Source: an uncultured Bacteroidia bacterium (GTDB taxonomy: Bacteria; Bacteroidota; Bacteroidia; Bacteroidales; Prolixibacteraceae). From it: a stretch of 64,000 nucleotides of DNA. Under the pieces are notes generated by a model. The model was not told the DNA's origin, made no database searches, and saw only the letters and a list, made by a program, of their open reading frames with translations. This document shows, piece after piece, positions 33,167-42,891 of the stretch (position 1 is the first letter of the stretch; the number at the start of each line of letters is the position of its first letter). The stretch spans positions 128,761 through 192,760 of the forward strand of contig CAIVGL010000022.1 of the NCBI GenBank assembly GCA_903905505.1. Direction: 5' to 3'. Made by a program: the position numbers and the translations under genes.

Positions 33167-34669
33167 CTACTTTTTAGTAAAAAAGTTGTTGTAATACGAA
33201 GTCACATCCAAAGGATCTTCAACCTCAGTTTGTAACTTTTTGAAGTTTACAAATAGCTCTTCGATGACAGGTGTGTATTTTGGATCACCGGCAAGATCGT
33301 TCATCTCAAAAGGATCAGCTTCCATGTTATATAGCCTAACAAGATTAGCTTTTGGATAAATCATCATCTTATATTGTTTGGTCCGAATCATTCGTTGGGT
33401 TCCCATGTAGGTTCCGTAAATGGCCTTGTAAGCACTCTTAGTTGTTTGACCTGTGGCCAGTGGCAACAGACTATTGAAATCTACGGTCGCAGGCTTTTGT
33501 GCTTTGCTGATATCAATCGCAGTAGGCATGATATCTTGGAGGTATACAAATTCATCGACTTGAGAATTTTGTTTGATGTGCGGTCCAACCATAATAAGTG
33601 GAATTCTCATGCTTCGATCGTACATGTTTTGTTTCCCCATAAACCCATGATCACCAACGGCTAGTCCATTGTCTGCAGCAAAGATGATGTAGGTGTTTTT
33701 GTCCTGACCAGTAGCTTTTAACGCCGCAATGATGCGTCCAATCTGATAATCCATATGAGTTACGATGGCATAATACTCTTGACGCGTTACTTTTACAGCA
33801 TATTCCGATCGTGGGAACGGAGCCAGTCGCTCATCGCGTAAGCTCTTTCCCGCTCCAATCTCTTCGCAATAGGGGTACGATGGCATATAACTTGCAGGTA
33901 TCGAAATCTTGTCCAGCGGGTACATATCTACGAACTCTTTGGGTGATTGGCGTGGATCGTGAGGCGCACTAAACGCGATATACATGAAAAACGGATTCTT
34001 GCTATTCTTCGATTGGTCTAGGAATCCTAAGGTCTCATCACAGAGGACTTCGCTCCAGTGTTTTCCACCTTGCCAATGGCCACCAAACGATTTGTCATAT
34101 GGCTTCCAGTTATCCGGTGTTTTCTCGATAAACTTTCTGTCGTAACACTCTTCCGATTGCGTAGGCATTCCTCCTCGAACAGTCCCAAGATGGTCAAAAA
34201 GTGTTTCAGGTTTCTTTTCAATATGCCATTTTCCTGCCATGTAAGTTTCGTAGCCAGCAGCTTTCATATACGTCGGCCAATAGCCTGCAGGAGTGGTTCT
34301 CTTCACCTTATATTTTGGCATATTTTTCGGTGCATTTTTATCAAAGGTATTTGCTTTCTCAGTGTACTGAGCAGCTTTCCAAACATAACTACCTGTAATC
34401 AAGGAGGCTCTGCTGGCAGCACACACAGCTGGTTGCCATGACCCTTGGATGTAGGCTTGGGTAAAGCAGGTTCCTTGCTTAATTAGTTTATCAAGATTTG
34501 GGGTACGGATCTCCGTGTTGTTTAAAGCCCCAAGCGTCTCAAATGTTTGATCGTCGGCCAGAATAAATAAGATATTTGGTTTTGCAGACTTCGAAACCTC
34601 TTGTCCGAAACTTCCTAATGAGGCAAGTAGCGGAATTCCAAGGGCTAATTTTTTCAATAATTGTTTCAT
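33167..34669 (-). CDS. Family S1 sulfatase, CAASR type
   Basis: A 500-residue exported sulfatase. ILADDQTFETLGALNN, then the formylglycine motif Cys83 in CAASR, GKWHIEKK and AADNGLAVGDHG with a DHG catalytic segment. The third position of the motif is Ala instead of Pro; CxAxR is processed by anaerobic sulfatase-maturing enzymes but poorly or not by aerobic FGE. The ADDQ and VGDHG variants group it with iduronate/choline-sulfatase-like sulfatases. Confidence 0.9.
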   Translation of the reverse strand: MKQLLKKLALGIPLLASLGSFGQEVSKSAKPNILFILADDQTFETLGALNNTEIRTPNLDKLIKQGTCFTQAYIQGSWQPAVCAASRASLITGSYVWKAAQYTEKANTFDKNAPKNMPKYKVKRTTPAGYWPTYMKAAGYETYMAGKWHIEKKPETLFDHLGTVRGGMPTQSEECYDRKFIEKTPDNWKPYDKSFGGHWQGGKHWSEVLCDETLGFLDQSKNSKNPFFMYIAFSAPHDPRQSPKEFVDMYPLDKISIPASYMPSYPYCEEIGAGKSLRDERLAPFPRSEYAVKVTRQEYYAIVTHMDYQIGRIIAALKATGQDKNTYIIFAADNGLAVGDHGFMGKQNMYDRSMRIPLIMVGPHIKQNSQVDEFVYLQDIMPTAIDISKAQKPATVDFNSLLPLATGQTTKSAYKAIYGTYMGTQRMIRTKQYKMMIYPKANLVRLYNMEADPFEMNDLAGDPKYTPVIEELFVNFKKLQTEVEDPLDVTSYYNNFFTKK

Positions 34670-34684
34670 CGTAAATCTCGTTGT

Positions 34685-37270
34685 TTATTTAAATGTGATT
34701 GAATAACTTTTCCCTGGTTTTGTGGGGAAGTCAGACGTATAATAAGTTTGTTTTGGGCTTTTCTCAAGTTTGAAATTCGGATTGACAAGTGGCTTTCCAG
34801 CATCTGTAATCTTAAAGAATGGATTTTTATTTTCTCCTCTCGCTTCAGTTGCCTCAGATGATTTTATAGTACCTGCATTTGCTGTCCTAATTCTACAGTT
34901 TCCGCCAAGATGTGACGTGATCTTTGCGGATGTAAGCGTTCCATTTACCCAGGCTAGATCAATTTCAAATCCGCCTCTAGCTTTTATCCCTTTTAATTCA
35001 CCTGAAGGCCAAAGATCAGGTAGCGCAGGCAATAACTGTATCAACCCGGCATGACTTTGAACTAGCATCTCGGCTACCCCAGCGGTAAATCCAAAATTCC
35101 CGTCAATCTGAAAGGGGGGATGGGCATCAAACATATTCGGATATAGCCCTCCACCTGCATGATTATCCGGTCCAAATCCCACGGGTTTGAATAGGTTTTG
35201 CATAATCAGATAGGCGTGATTGCCGTCTAAAAGTCTGGCCCATAGGTTAATTCTCCAGCCCATCGACCAGCCAGTTGAGGCATCGCCTCGCAATAAAAGT
35301 GATTCTTTGGCTGCTTGAAAAAGTTCAGGTGTTGCATCTTTATTAATCTGATTTCCAGGATGCAATCCGTATAGATGCGATTGATGTCGATGGTGAACAT
35401 CTGCTTCAAGGTAGTCATTTTGCCACTCTTGTAATTGTCCTTTCGAACCTATTTTGTTTGGAGCTAATCGATTGAGTTTTGACTGTAATTCAAGGACTAA
35501 ATCTTTATCGCAGTTTAGAAGTGTTGCCGCTTCAATGGTGCGACTGAATAGTTCACGCACAATTGCCATATCCATAGTCGGTCCTGAGCTAACGGCTGCT
35601 TTCTTTCCTCCTTCAATTACAAATTCGTTCTCAGGGGAGTTGTCGGCTGCAGTTACCAGTTGTCCATCTTTGTTCTCAATCAACCAATCAGCATAGAACA
35701 TCGCCGATTCACGCATGAGCGGATAGGCTCTATTTTTTAAAAAGTTTTGGTCCCCAGAGAAGAGGTAGTGTTCCCAAAAATGACTCAACAACCACCCTGG
35801 TGACATGTTCCAAAAGGAGGCTCTAGCCCCACCATCATTGGGAAAGGTCTCGCGCCAAATAGCTGAGTTGTGATGTGCAACCCAGCCTCTTCGATGGTAC
35901 ATCGTTGCCGCCGTAATGCGACCATTGACAGCCATCTCTTTAACCATCTGGAATAAGGGCTCCTGACATTCGCTTAAGTTTGTAACTTCTGACGGCCAAT
36001 AATTCATCTCCGTGTTGATGTTTGTGGTGTACCCACTGGCCCACGACGGATTTACTTTGTCGTTCCAAATGCCTTGCAGGTTGAGTGGCTGTCCCCCCTT
36101 TCTAGAGCCGGCGATCATTAGATAACGCCCATATTGAAAAAGCAGTGTGACAAGATCTGGATCATTGTCTTTTTCAAAATTTATAATTCTGCGATCGGTT
36201 GGAACGGTATCGCTTTTTATGGCGCTCTTGAGTTCTAAATTAGTCTTATGGTACAACGATTGGTAATCGTGTAGGTGATTTAATCTTAGATCAGGAAAGG
36301 ATTTCTTCGCAGATTGAGCTAATATTTCTTGGTTTATTTTTGTTGGATTAGCCCCCTCTCTGGATGGACTTTTATCAAATCCGTTAAAGCTGGTGGCAGC
36401 AGATAGGCGAAATACAACCTCGCTACAGTTTTTTATCTGAATGGCATTATTTTCATAGGTGAGCACTCCTTGTTTCTGATTTACCTGAAGCACTGATTCA
36501 AAAAACATCCCGTCGCCGTTGATATCAGGTCCGTAAAGGTTCTGTTTATCCGATTTTCTTTTGCCGTTTGAATCAAAAAGCTCTGGATATTTCCATTGAC
36601 TGTTGGTGCTTTCGAGTTGCTTAAGCGTGCGATTAGAGCTATATCCAGGAGCTTGTCCCGTTAATACCAAGGTGTTGTTTTTAACATTCATCTTGGCTGT
36701 TGGATGAACAGATGATAATTTGGCTTCCAGTGATAATACTGGTTTTGATGCTGTCAACCGGAGAATTAGCATGTTGGCTGGGTTTGAAGCAAAATATTCC
36801 CGGGTGTAGTTTACCTGATCGATGGAATAGGTAATCTTAAGTATTCCTTGATCTAAGTCGAGTTCCCGACGGTAAGATTTTACGGCCCCAAGTTGATTTA
36901 CCTCAATAAATAGATCGCCTAACGGCTCATAATTAGACCTGGATTTTCCCAGCCATGTTTTTTGAATGATCTCATCCGCTTCTGAATTTTTCCCGGTTCG
37001 AAGAAGATCCATCACCTGATCGAAATTTTTCGTTACGTCAGGTTGAATGAAATGCTGATCGGGCTCGCCGCTGTAGAGTGTATTTTCGTTTAATTGAAGA
37101 TGCTCCTGCTGAATTCCGCCATAAACCATCGCCCCTATTCTTCCATTCCCGAGCGGTAAGGCTTGGTTCCATTCACTCGCCGGTTTATCGTACCACAAGG
37201 CCTGTTTTGTCCTTTGGCCTAGTGTAGATAGGGTTAGCTGAAAAAGAAATAAAAGAGCTGCAATTCTCAT
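34685..37270 (-). CDS. GH95 alpha-L-fucosidase/galactosidase
   Basis: An inverting exo-enzyme for terminal alpha-1,2-linked L-fucose or L-galactose, 861 residues from ATG 37270 (the in-frame TTG at 37276 is less likely). Motifs: [39 protein letters not shown] and NSPENEF with probable general acid Glu547. The C-terminal [18 protein letters not shown] and [13 protein letters not shown] are typical of the family. The start lies 6 bases from the stop of the upstream sulfatase, so translation is probably coupled. Confidence 0.92.
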   Translation of the reverse strand: MRIAALLFLFQLTLSTLGQRTKQALWYDKPASEWNQALPLGNGRIGAMVYGGIQQEHLQLNENTLYSGEPDQHFIQPDVTKNFDQVMDLLRTGKNSEADEIIQKTWLGKSRSNYEPLGDLFIEVNQLGAVKSYRRELDLDQGILKITYSIDQVNYTREYFASNPANMLILRLTASKPVLSLEAKLSSVHPTAKMNVKNNTLVLTGQAPGYSSNRTLKQLESTNSQWKYPELFDSNGKRKSDKQNLYGPDINGDGMFFESVLQVNQKQGVLTYENNAIQIKNCSEVVFRLSAATSFNGFDKSPSREGANPTKINQEILAQSAKKSFPDLRLNHLHDYQSLYHKTNLELKSAIKSDTVPTDRRIINFEKDNDPDLVTLLFQYGRYLMIAGSRKGGQPLNLQGIWNDKVNPSWASGYTTNINTEMNYWPSEVTNLSECQEPLFQMVKEMAVNGRITAATMYHRRGWVAHHNSAIWRETFPNDGGARASFWNMSPGWLLSHFWEHYLFSGDQNFLKNRAYPLMRESAMFYADWLIENKDGQLVTAADNSPENEFVIEGGKKAAVSSGPTMDMAIVRELFSRTIEAATLLNCDKDLVLELQSKLNRLAPNKIGSKGQLQEWQNDYLEADVHHRHQSHLYGLHPGNQINKDATPELFQAAKESLLLRGDASTGWSMGWRINLWARLLDGNHAYLIMQNLFKPVGFGPDNHAGGGLYPNMFDAHPPFQIDGNFGFTAGVAEMLVQSHAGLIQLLPALPDLWPSGELKGIKARGGFEIDLAWVNGTLTSAKITSHLGGNCRIRTANAGTIKSSEATEARGENKNPFFKITDAGKPLVNPNFKLEKSPKQTYYTSDFPTKPGKSYSITFK

Positions 37271-37276
37271 CGTCAA

Positions 37277-38761
37277 TTAGTCAATTGTATGTTTAATAGC
37301 TACTTTTTCAGTCTTAGCTGTCGATTCTTTCACCTTCCCTGGCTCCCTGACATTTGCTCCTTTGATGTCATTTATCCCATCACCTAAATCTTTGCGTGCC
37401 TCGTCTGCAATTTTTAATAGTTCGGCTACAACTTCAGGATTTTGCTCTTGCACATCATACCGCTCTCCCGGATCTCTGCGAAGATCATAAAGAGCTAAAG
37501 GCACCGTAACACCTTGTCGGGTGGGTCCACCGGAACCATCTTTGCCAGGAACTACCCCTTCGTAGGTTTGTGATTTATGGGGAAGGACAAGTTTCCACTG
37601 ATTTTTTCGCACCCCTTCTAGCCACCCTGCATGGTAATAGTACAAGAATACTTCACGTGGATTAGCCGTCTTATCCCCAACCATAAGTGGTAATATATTT
37701 ACTCCATCAATCTTTTTAGTCGGCATTGGAGCTTTTGAAATCGTGGCCAATGTCGGTAAGATGTCTATTGTTGAGGCAATACGATTACATACGGTTCCCG
37801 CAGGTATTTGTCCTGGCCATCTCATAATACAGGGCACTTTCTGTCCACCATCCCAGCTTGTCCCTTTCCCTTCACGCAGTCCACCAGCGGATCCTGCATG
37901 ATTGCCGAAACAAAGCCATGGTCCATTGTCGGAAGTAAAGATGATTAGGGTATTCTTAGTTAGACCATTCTTTTCAAGTGCTTTCATCACTTCCCCAACA
38001 GACCAATCGATTTCCATTAAAACATCACCAAAAAGGCCTTGCTCACTCTTTCCTTTGAACTTTTCAGATGCAGCTATAGGCACGTGTGGCATTGATTGTG
38101 GCATATAGAGGAAAAAGGGCTGTTTCTTATGCTTTTCGATAAAGGCCACCGCATGCTCCGTATATTTCGTAGTCAGCTGAGCCTGCTCGTCCATGGTTTT
38201 GATCTCTTGAACCGGATTGTTTCCGTCGATAAGCATCAATGGGGGGTAGTTCGTATTTTTATGGACTCCTTTAATGGTATAACCCCACATATCATTTGAA
38301 TAGGGTAATCCAAAATATTCATCAAACCCTTGTTGCAACGGAAGAAATTTTTGATTGTCGCCAAGATGCCATTTACCAAAGATCGCACTAGCATAACCTC
38401 TCTTTTTTAGAATCTCAGGGATGATCTCTTCGTCTGGATTAAGCCCAATATTCGATTTTGGCATCAGTGCACCTGAGATACCAACTCTATTGGAATAGCA
38501 ACCAGTTAGCAGTGCTGCCCTTGAGGCGCTACAGACAGCTTGCGAGACATAAAAATTGGTAAAACGCACTCCTTCGGAAGCTAATTTGTCGAGATTTGGT
38601 GTGTTGTAACGAGTGGCTCCATAACAATTTAGATCGCCGTAACCCATGTCGTCAGCCAAAATAACCACCACATTTGGTGTCGCTTTGCGCGAAAGTGCTT
38701 CCGCTGGGCTCGATGCGAATCCCAACATCATCAGACTCATTCCAGTTAAAATATTCTTCAT
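37277..38761 (-). CDS. Family S1 sulfatase, CSASR type
   Basis: A 494-residue exported sulfatase with ILADDMGYGDLNCYG, formylglycine site Cys77 in CSASR, FGKWHLGDNQ, MPHVPIAAS and FTSDNGPW. Ala takes the third position of the motif, as in its CAASR neighbour. GSAGGLREGKGTSWDGGQKVP is the standard S1 segment. Its closest relative in the window by motif pattern is the sulfatase at 49415-50785 (both have LPYSNDM or IPYSNDM and SAGxLR). Confidence 0.92.
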   Translation of the reverse strand: MKNILTGMSLMMLGFASSPAEALSRKATPNVVVILADDMGYGDLNCYGATRYNTPNLDKLASEGVRFTNFYVSQAVCSASRAALLTGCYSNRVGISGALMPKSNIGLNPDEEIIPEILKKRGYASAIFGKWHLGDNQKFLPLQQGFDEYFGLPYSNDMWGYTIKGVHKNTNYPPLMLIDGNNPVQEIKTMDEQAQLTTKYTEHAVAFIEKHKKQPFFLYMPQSMPHVPIAASEKFKGKSEQGLFGDVLMEIDWSVGEVMKALEKNGLTKNTLIIFTSDNGPWLCFGNHAGSAGGLREGKGTSWDGGQKVPCIMRWPGQIPAGTVCNRIASTIDILPTLATISKAPMPTKKIDGVNILPLMVGDKTANPREVFLYYYHAGWLEGVRKNQWKLVLPHKSQTYEGVVPGKDGSGGPTRQGVTVPLALYDLRRDPGERYDVQEQNPEVVAELLKIADEARKDLGDGINDIKGANVREPGKVKESTAKTEKVAIKHTID

Positions 38762-38786
38762 CTTTAGCTCGGTAAAAAGGTTGAAT

Positions 38787-39902
38787 TTAATTTCTTTTTA
38801 ATGCTCGTTTGACTACTGGCTCAATGATTTTTATCATTCGCATAAAACCAAGGTCTGTCGGGTGAACGCGATCCACCGTCCCTTCGCCATCGGTTCCAAG
38901 GAGCTTATCCCCATGAATGTAATACAATTTACGGTCTCCCTCTTTCATCCGCTGCTCATAGATCTTACGCAACTCAAGATTAGCAGCTGTGTACCCATTT
39001 CGCCGTGTTGGATTTGTCGGTGCATCACCCATCTCGGTATTTTCCACCATTATGATGGGCGTTTTCGGATGGGCTACACGGATGGTTTCAATTAGCTTGC
39101 CTGTCCGTTCTTTGACCATCTGAGCACTCATATTTGGTAGCGGATCGATGATGTAAAGTGCTGGATCGAGTTCTGCTAAAAGGGAGGCCATCTCTGGTTC
39201 GCAGACTGCATTTCCCGCAAATCCTAGATTGATCATGGTACGATCTAGATGTCGGCAGATTAAGGCTGGATAGGTCATCCCGGGACGAGAGGCTGCTGCC
39301 CCTTGCACGATTGAGGTGCCATAAAATACGATTGGCTTCATCCCTTTGGGACGTTCTGGAGGTAATGAGCACGATGCATCTTCAGGTATTCCGATCTCTA
39401 ACTTTTCGATGCCATTTCGTAACGGCAGGTAGAGCATGCATTCCCGATCTTTAGGTGATAAGCCTGTCGTTAAATTTTTCTCATTGGTAATTTCTTCAGG
39501 TCTTGCTGCTCCAAACCAACCCCATTTGCCATTCTCACGAACATATAAATCTAATCCGCTTACTCCGCTAGCCGAGACATTTGGAATGCTCAGTTTGCTT
39601 TTCGTTAAGGTCCAACGCGCTGCTATGCTGGTCCCATTGGTGACAAATCGGACCACAATCCCTGCTGCATCGTGCTGAAGTTCCCAGATAGAGGGTCTCA
39701 CCACCCCTTGCGCTTTGGCGGGTAGTCGATCGTAAAATTGTTTGGTGTCTGTCCACCCTTTTCCTTCAACACACAACTCTTTTACATCGACCCATCGTAA
39801 TTTAACAGCCGCTTTTTGAGCATTAAGGTTAAGTGTAAAAAGAATGAAGACAATCGCTACGGATTGAATTCTGAACCATTTAAATTTTACGGATTGTTTC
39901 AT
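38787..39902 (-). CDS. GxDLY-domain SGNH esterase, copy 1
   Basis: A 371-residue exported esterase. The N-terminal beta-sandwich (about 30-180) contains the GLDLY motif (116-120) that names the GxDLY domain. The SGNH domain begins at IVFYGTSIVQG with nucleophile Ser197 and ends with DRVHPTDLG for the catalytic Asp and His. Close paralogue of the gene at 50839-51969. The ATG overlaps the stop of the upstream GH106 gene (TAATG), implying translational coupling and probably a shared substrate. Confidence 0.85.
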   Translation of the reverse strand: MKQSVKFKWFRIQSVAIVFILFTLNLNAQKAAVKLRWVDVKELCVEGKGWTDTKQFYDRLPAKAQGVVRPSIWELQHDAAGIVVRFVTNGTSIAARWTLTKSKLSIPNVSASGVSGLDLYVRENGKWGWFGAARPEEITNEKNLTTGLSPKDRECMLYLPLRNGIEKLEIGIPEDASCSLPPERPKGMKPIVFYGTSIVQGAAASRPGMTYPALICRHLDRTMINLGFAGNAVCEPEMASLLAELDPALYIIDPLPNMSAQMVKERTGKLIETIRVAHPKTPIIMVENTEMGDAPTNPTRRNGYTAANLELRKIYEQRMKEGDRKLYYIHGDKLLGTDGEGTVDRVHPTDLGFMRMIKIIEPVVKRALKRN

Positions 39903-42865
39903 TATTTGAGGCGTATTTTATTTTCTGTTTTAATAACGACGGGTCCTAGTAAACCAGATAATGGAAGCTTTGAATTAGCCTTGAACCATTTCGGATCTGG
40001 CGAGTAGAGCTTGCAGATTTGTTCCTGTTTAGGAACTTTTTTATCTCCAATAAGTCGGTTTACCCACGTATTTGTTACGTTAATCTCTAGCTGATTTTTA
40101 CCTGGGCGAACATACTTGGTTATGTCAATACTAAAAGGGGCATTCCAAAGAGTCGCGATGGCAATTCCATTGATCGATACTTGAGCAAGTTCTTTAACTT
40201 CCCCAAGATCGAGTAGGATGTTTTTATTTTTATTGAAGAAGCTATTCGTTAGTTCTATCTCCTTTTTATAGATTCCGGTACCGCTGAAATAATTGATCCC
40301 TTTATCTGAATAACTTGTCCAAGAGATTAAACTGTCTAGTGTTATAAACTTCGGTGCACCTCTGTTTTCTTCAAAAGTTACACTCCACGATTTTGAAAGC
40401 TTCAGCTCTTCAGTCGATTTTTGATTCGATATGGTATGTTCTAAACCAGAACTCATTTTTAATTTCAGATTCTCAAATTTACTATTAGGCGCTATTTCAA
40501 AACCTTTTTTCGAACTTCTCGAGAAATCGTTGTATGACAATGGTAAAGACTCTGTCAATGGTTTATTCGGGGCAAATATAGCTTGGCCTGCAAGCGATAT
40601 TTCCTTTATATGATCAGCTTCTCCATCTGTAAAAATGATGAACTTGGATTCTCCGCTTCCTAAAGAGAAGGGAATTCGCGTGGATCCTTTTTGATTGTCG
40701 TAAACTGCAATTTGCGAAATCTCACCGGTGAGTGGATTCCATGCTTGTGGTGTTTTGCCCGACACCCGAAAATTGCAATCTGCCGTGCAAGCACTACCCG
40801 TATTCGAAATAAAGTAGATATCGGTACCAGGAAGTTGTCGATGGATAAAATTGATTTGCTGATTTGTTTTGGTTGTGAATGAAAAGTCTGGGACCAGTTT
40901 TTTTTCCTGAAGAACATTTCCGAGGGTTTCACCAGCAATGATTTTTCCTTTACCCAAAACCCGATTTACTTTCTCTGAATTTCCCTCTCCCCAGATCTTA
41001 TCGGCACCCTCTTTTACTTGACGGTCACATTCTGGATAATTTTGGAGACTAGGAGATTGAGTCGGCTTTGGACCAATTACTGTTGCCCCGTTGCGGATCA
41101 AGTAATCTAATTTATGAATGATCTCAGGTGACATGATTTGTTTCTCGGCTAATAGAAGTACCGCATATGACATTCCGTTGGGAAGAACAACTCGTCCATT
41201 TTTAACTTCCATCTTTCGCAGCGATCTCGCATCGCAATTATCCGCACGATAGCCTAATGGCAAGTCTTTGACCGCTAATTCATTATAGTGATCGCTGAAG
41301 GTGTCTTCATCACCCACATATTGGCACACATCAGCCACGAAAAGCCCTTGTTGCAGCAGGTATTGGCAGCGCGATAGGTAGTCGATAAATGTCTTTGATT
41401 TTGACCACCAAGTGTTTCCTCGGTGAAAATTGACTCCATTCCAGCCATGCGTCCATCCTGGTTTATCTTCATCCGGCTGATGTACCGAACAGTGCAAGAC
41501 AAGTGAGTTTGTACCTCTACAAAAATTAAAATCGGCAATTGGCTTAATCGTTGAGGGGACATTCGAAAAGTCGCCACTCCCACCACCAACAGTAAATGAT
41601 TCATCTTTAACAAGTTGTTTTCCGTATATATGTGCAGCCGATGCTGCACTGCTAGTCATCGCACGCATCTTGATGTTTCGACCCATCCAGATCTCATTCA
41701 TTGGCACGTCACTCTCTCCGTAAAGGGTCAATGGACTTCCTGGCATCCCCTGACCACCGTAAAGTGATTCCGCTTGCAGAGTCATCCCTTTTTTATGCGC
41801 ATAATCAGCTATGTACCCGTAATATTCTTTGCCAACAAGATATCCCAAAGTACTTCGGTAATCGAATAAAAACCGATTGCTAATCTCTTGGCTTTTCACG
41901 GTTATTCCATTCAGTACAGGTAAATACGGAATCGGATCATAGCCTTTAAATTTTTTAAACTCAGTGATAAAATCTTCGGTATACGATTGCATGCCGCATT
42001 CCCAGCTGTCAATTAAAATATGATTGAACGTTTTCCCTTTCAGTTCGCCGGCATCCTGAATTAACTTGCCCACATAATTGTCGAGTATGACATCTACAGC
42101 GTGGTGATCAAGCTTATTACATTCCAATCCCGTTCCCTCTGGTGATGCCGGATTATTGGTAATGCCTTTTACAACATGAGAGTAGATAAAGATGGTCCAT
42201 GTGCCCTTCGAAGGTTTCCAAGAAATAGTCCGATCAGGCTGTACTAATTTCGTGAGATTGACACAGCTGTCAGCATCAAGAACCACCCCGCTATTCGGGT
42301 TAAAGGTCCATAGATTTAAGGGATTATTTTTGTCAGACAGGGTTACTGGATAGGCAATAACAGCAATTGTATTTTCTGGAACGCTGTTCTTTAGTGGATT
42401 ATTTACATCAACGGCAGATGAGAGAAGTTTAATCTGTCTCATCCCATTTTCTGGTTTGATCCAAGGACCTCCCGACTGGCTAAAACCTTCACAGATCTGA
42501 GCCCCTATTGTCATCCCTAATCGATCGCACTCTTTTACCGCATGAAGAAATAGCTCGCGGTATTCTGTGCTCATAAACCGAACTGGACCTTTGGGCGTTG
42601 CGGGTCTTCTTCCGTCGTCTTTTTGCCAAGCATTGTGGAATTGCGAAACCTCGCCCATCCCCAATTCATGCATCATTTCCAGGTCTTTGGTAATCCCCTC
42701 CTTGGTGATGTTTCCATACATCCAATGCCAGAAGGTGCCAGGCCGAGACTGACCAGGCGGATTTTTAAACCCCTTCTCAAGCTCACCATTCCCTTGAGCC
42801 ATAACTGTTAGCCCTAATGAGCAAAATAATAAAAATATGTAAAGTGGACTTAATAATCTCTTCAT
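39902..42865 (-). CDS. GH106-like alpha-L-rhamnosidase
   Basis: A 987-residue exported protein with GH106 features: PPGQSRPGTFWHWMYGNITKEGI near the start, LEMMHELGMGEVSQFH, ESLYGGQGMP followed by LYGESDVPMNEIWMG, then the TSSAASAAHIYGK and ESFTVGG segments. The C-terminus has a galactose-binding-like sandwich (VSINGIAIATLWNAPF...PGKNQLEINVTNTWVNRLIGD). GH106 enzymes are calcium-dependent inverting alpha-L-rhamnosidases. The substrate here is inferred, and the family is broad. Confidence 0.85.
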   Translation of the reverse strand: MKRLLSPLYIFLLFCSLGLTVMAQGNGELEKGFKNPPGQSRPGTFWHWMYGNITKEGITKDLEMMHELGMGEVSQFHNAWQKDDGRRPATPKGPVRFMSTEYRELFLHAVKECDRLGMTIGAQICEGFSQSGGPWIKPENGMRQIKLLSSAVDVNNPLKNSVPENTIAVIAYPVTLSDKNNPLNLWTFNPNSGVVLDADSCVNLTKLVQPDRTISWKPSKGTWTIFIYSHVVKGITNNPASPEGTGLECNKLDHHAVDVILDNYVGKLIQDAGELKGKTFNHILIDSWECGMQSYTEDFITEFKKFKGYDPIPYLPVLNGITVKSQEISNRFLFDYRSTLGYLVGKEYYGYIADYAHKKGMTLQAESLYGGQGMPGSPLTLYGESDVPMNEIWMGRNIKMRAMTSSAASAAHIYGKQLVKDESFTVGGGSGDFSNVPSTIKPIADFNFCRGTNSLVLHCSVHQPDEDKPGWTHGWNGVNFHRGNTWWSKSKTFIDYLSRCQYLLQQGLFVADVCQYVGDEDTFSDHYNELAVKDLPLGYRADNCDARSLRKMEVKNGRVVLPNGMSYAVLLLAEKQIMSPEIIHKLDYLIRNGATVIGPKPTQSPSLQNYPECDRQVKEGADKIWGEGNSEKVNRVLGKGKIIAGETLGNVLQEKKLVPDFSFTTKTNQQINFIHRQLPGTDIYFISNTGSACTADCNFRVSGKTPQAWNPLTGEISQIAVYDNQKGSTRIPFSLGSGESKFIIFTDGEADHIKEISLAGQAIFAPNKPLTESLPLSYNDFSRSSKKGFEIAPNSKFENLKLKMSSGLEHTISNQKSTEELKLSKSWSVTFEENRGAPKFITLDSLISWTSYSDKGINYFSGTGIYKKEIELTNSFFNKNKNILLDLGEVKELAQVSINGIAIATLWNAPFSIDITKYVRPGKNQLEINVTNTWVNRLIGDKKVPKQEQICKLYSPDPKWFKANSKLPLSGLLGPVVIKTENKIRLK

Positions 42866-42891
42866 AATCGGTTGGATTGGGGCTTGGTATT

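Noticed and set aside
35227..35696. Open frames opposite to or overlapping GH95 and other glycosidase genes
   Set aside because: Many frames of 60-125 codons occur on the opposite strand of the long genes. None has a signal peptide, known motif or room for a promoter, so they are treated as shadows of the coding strand.
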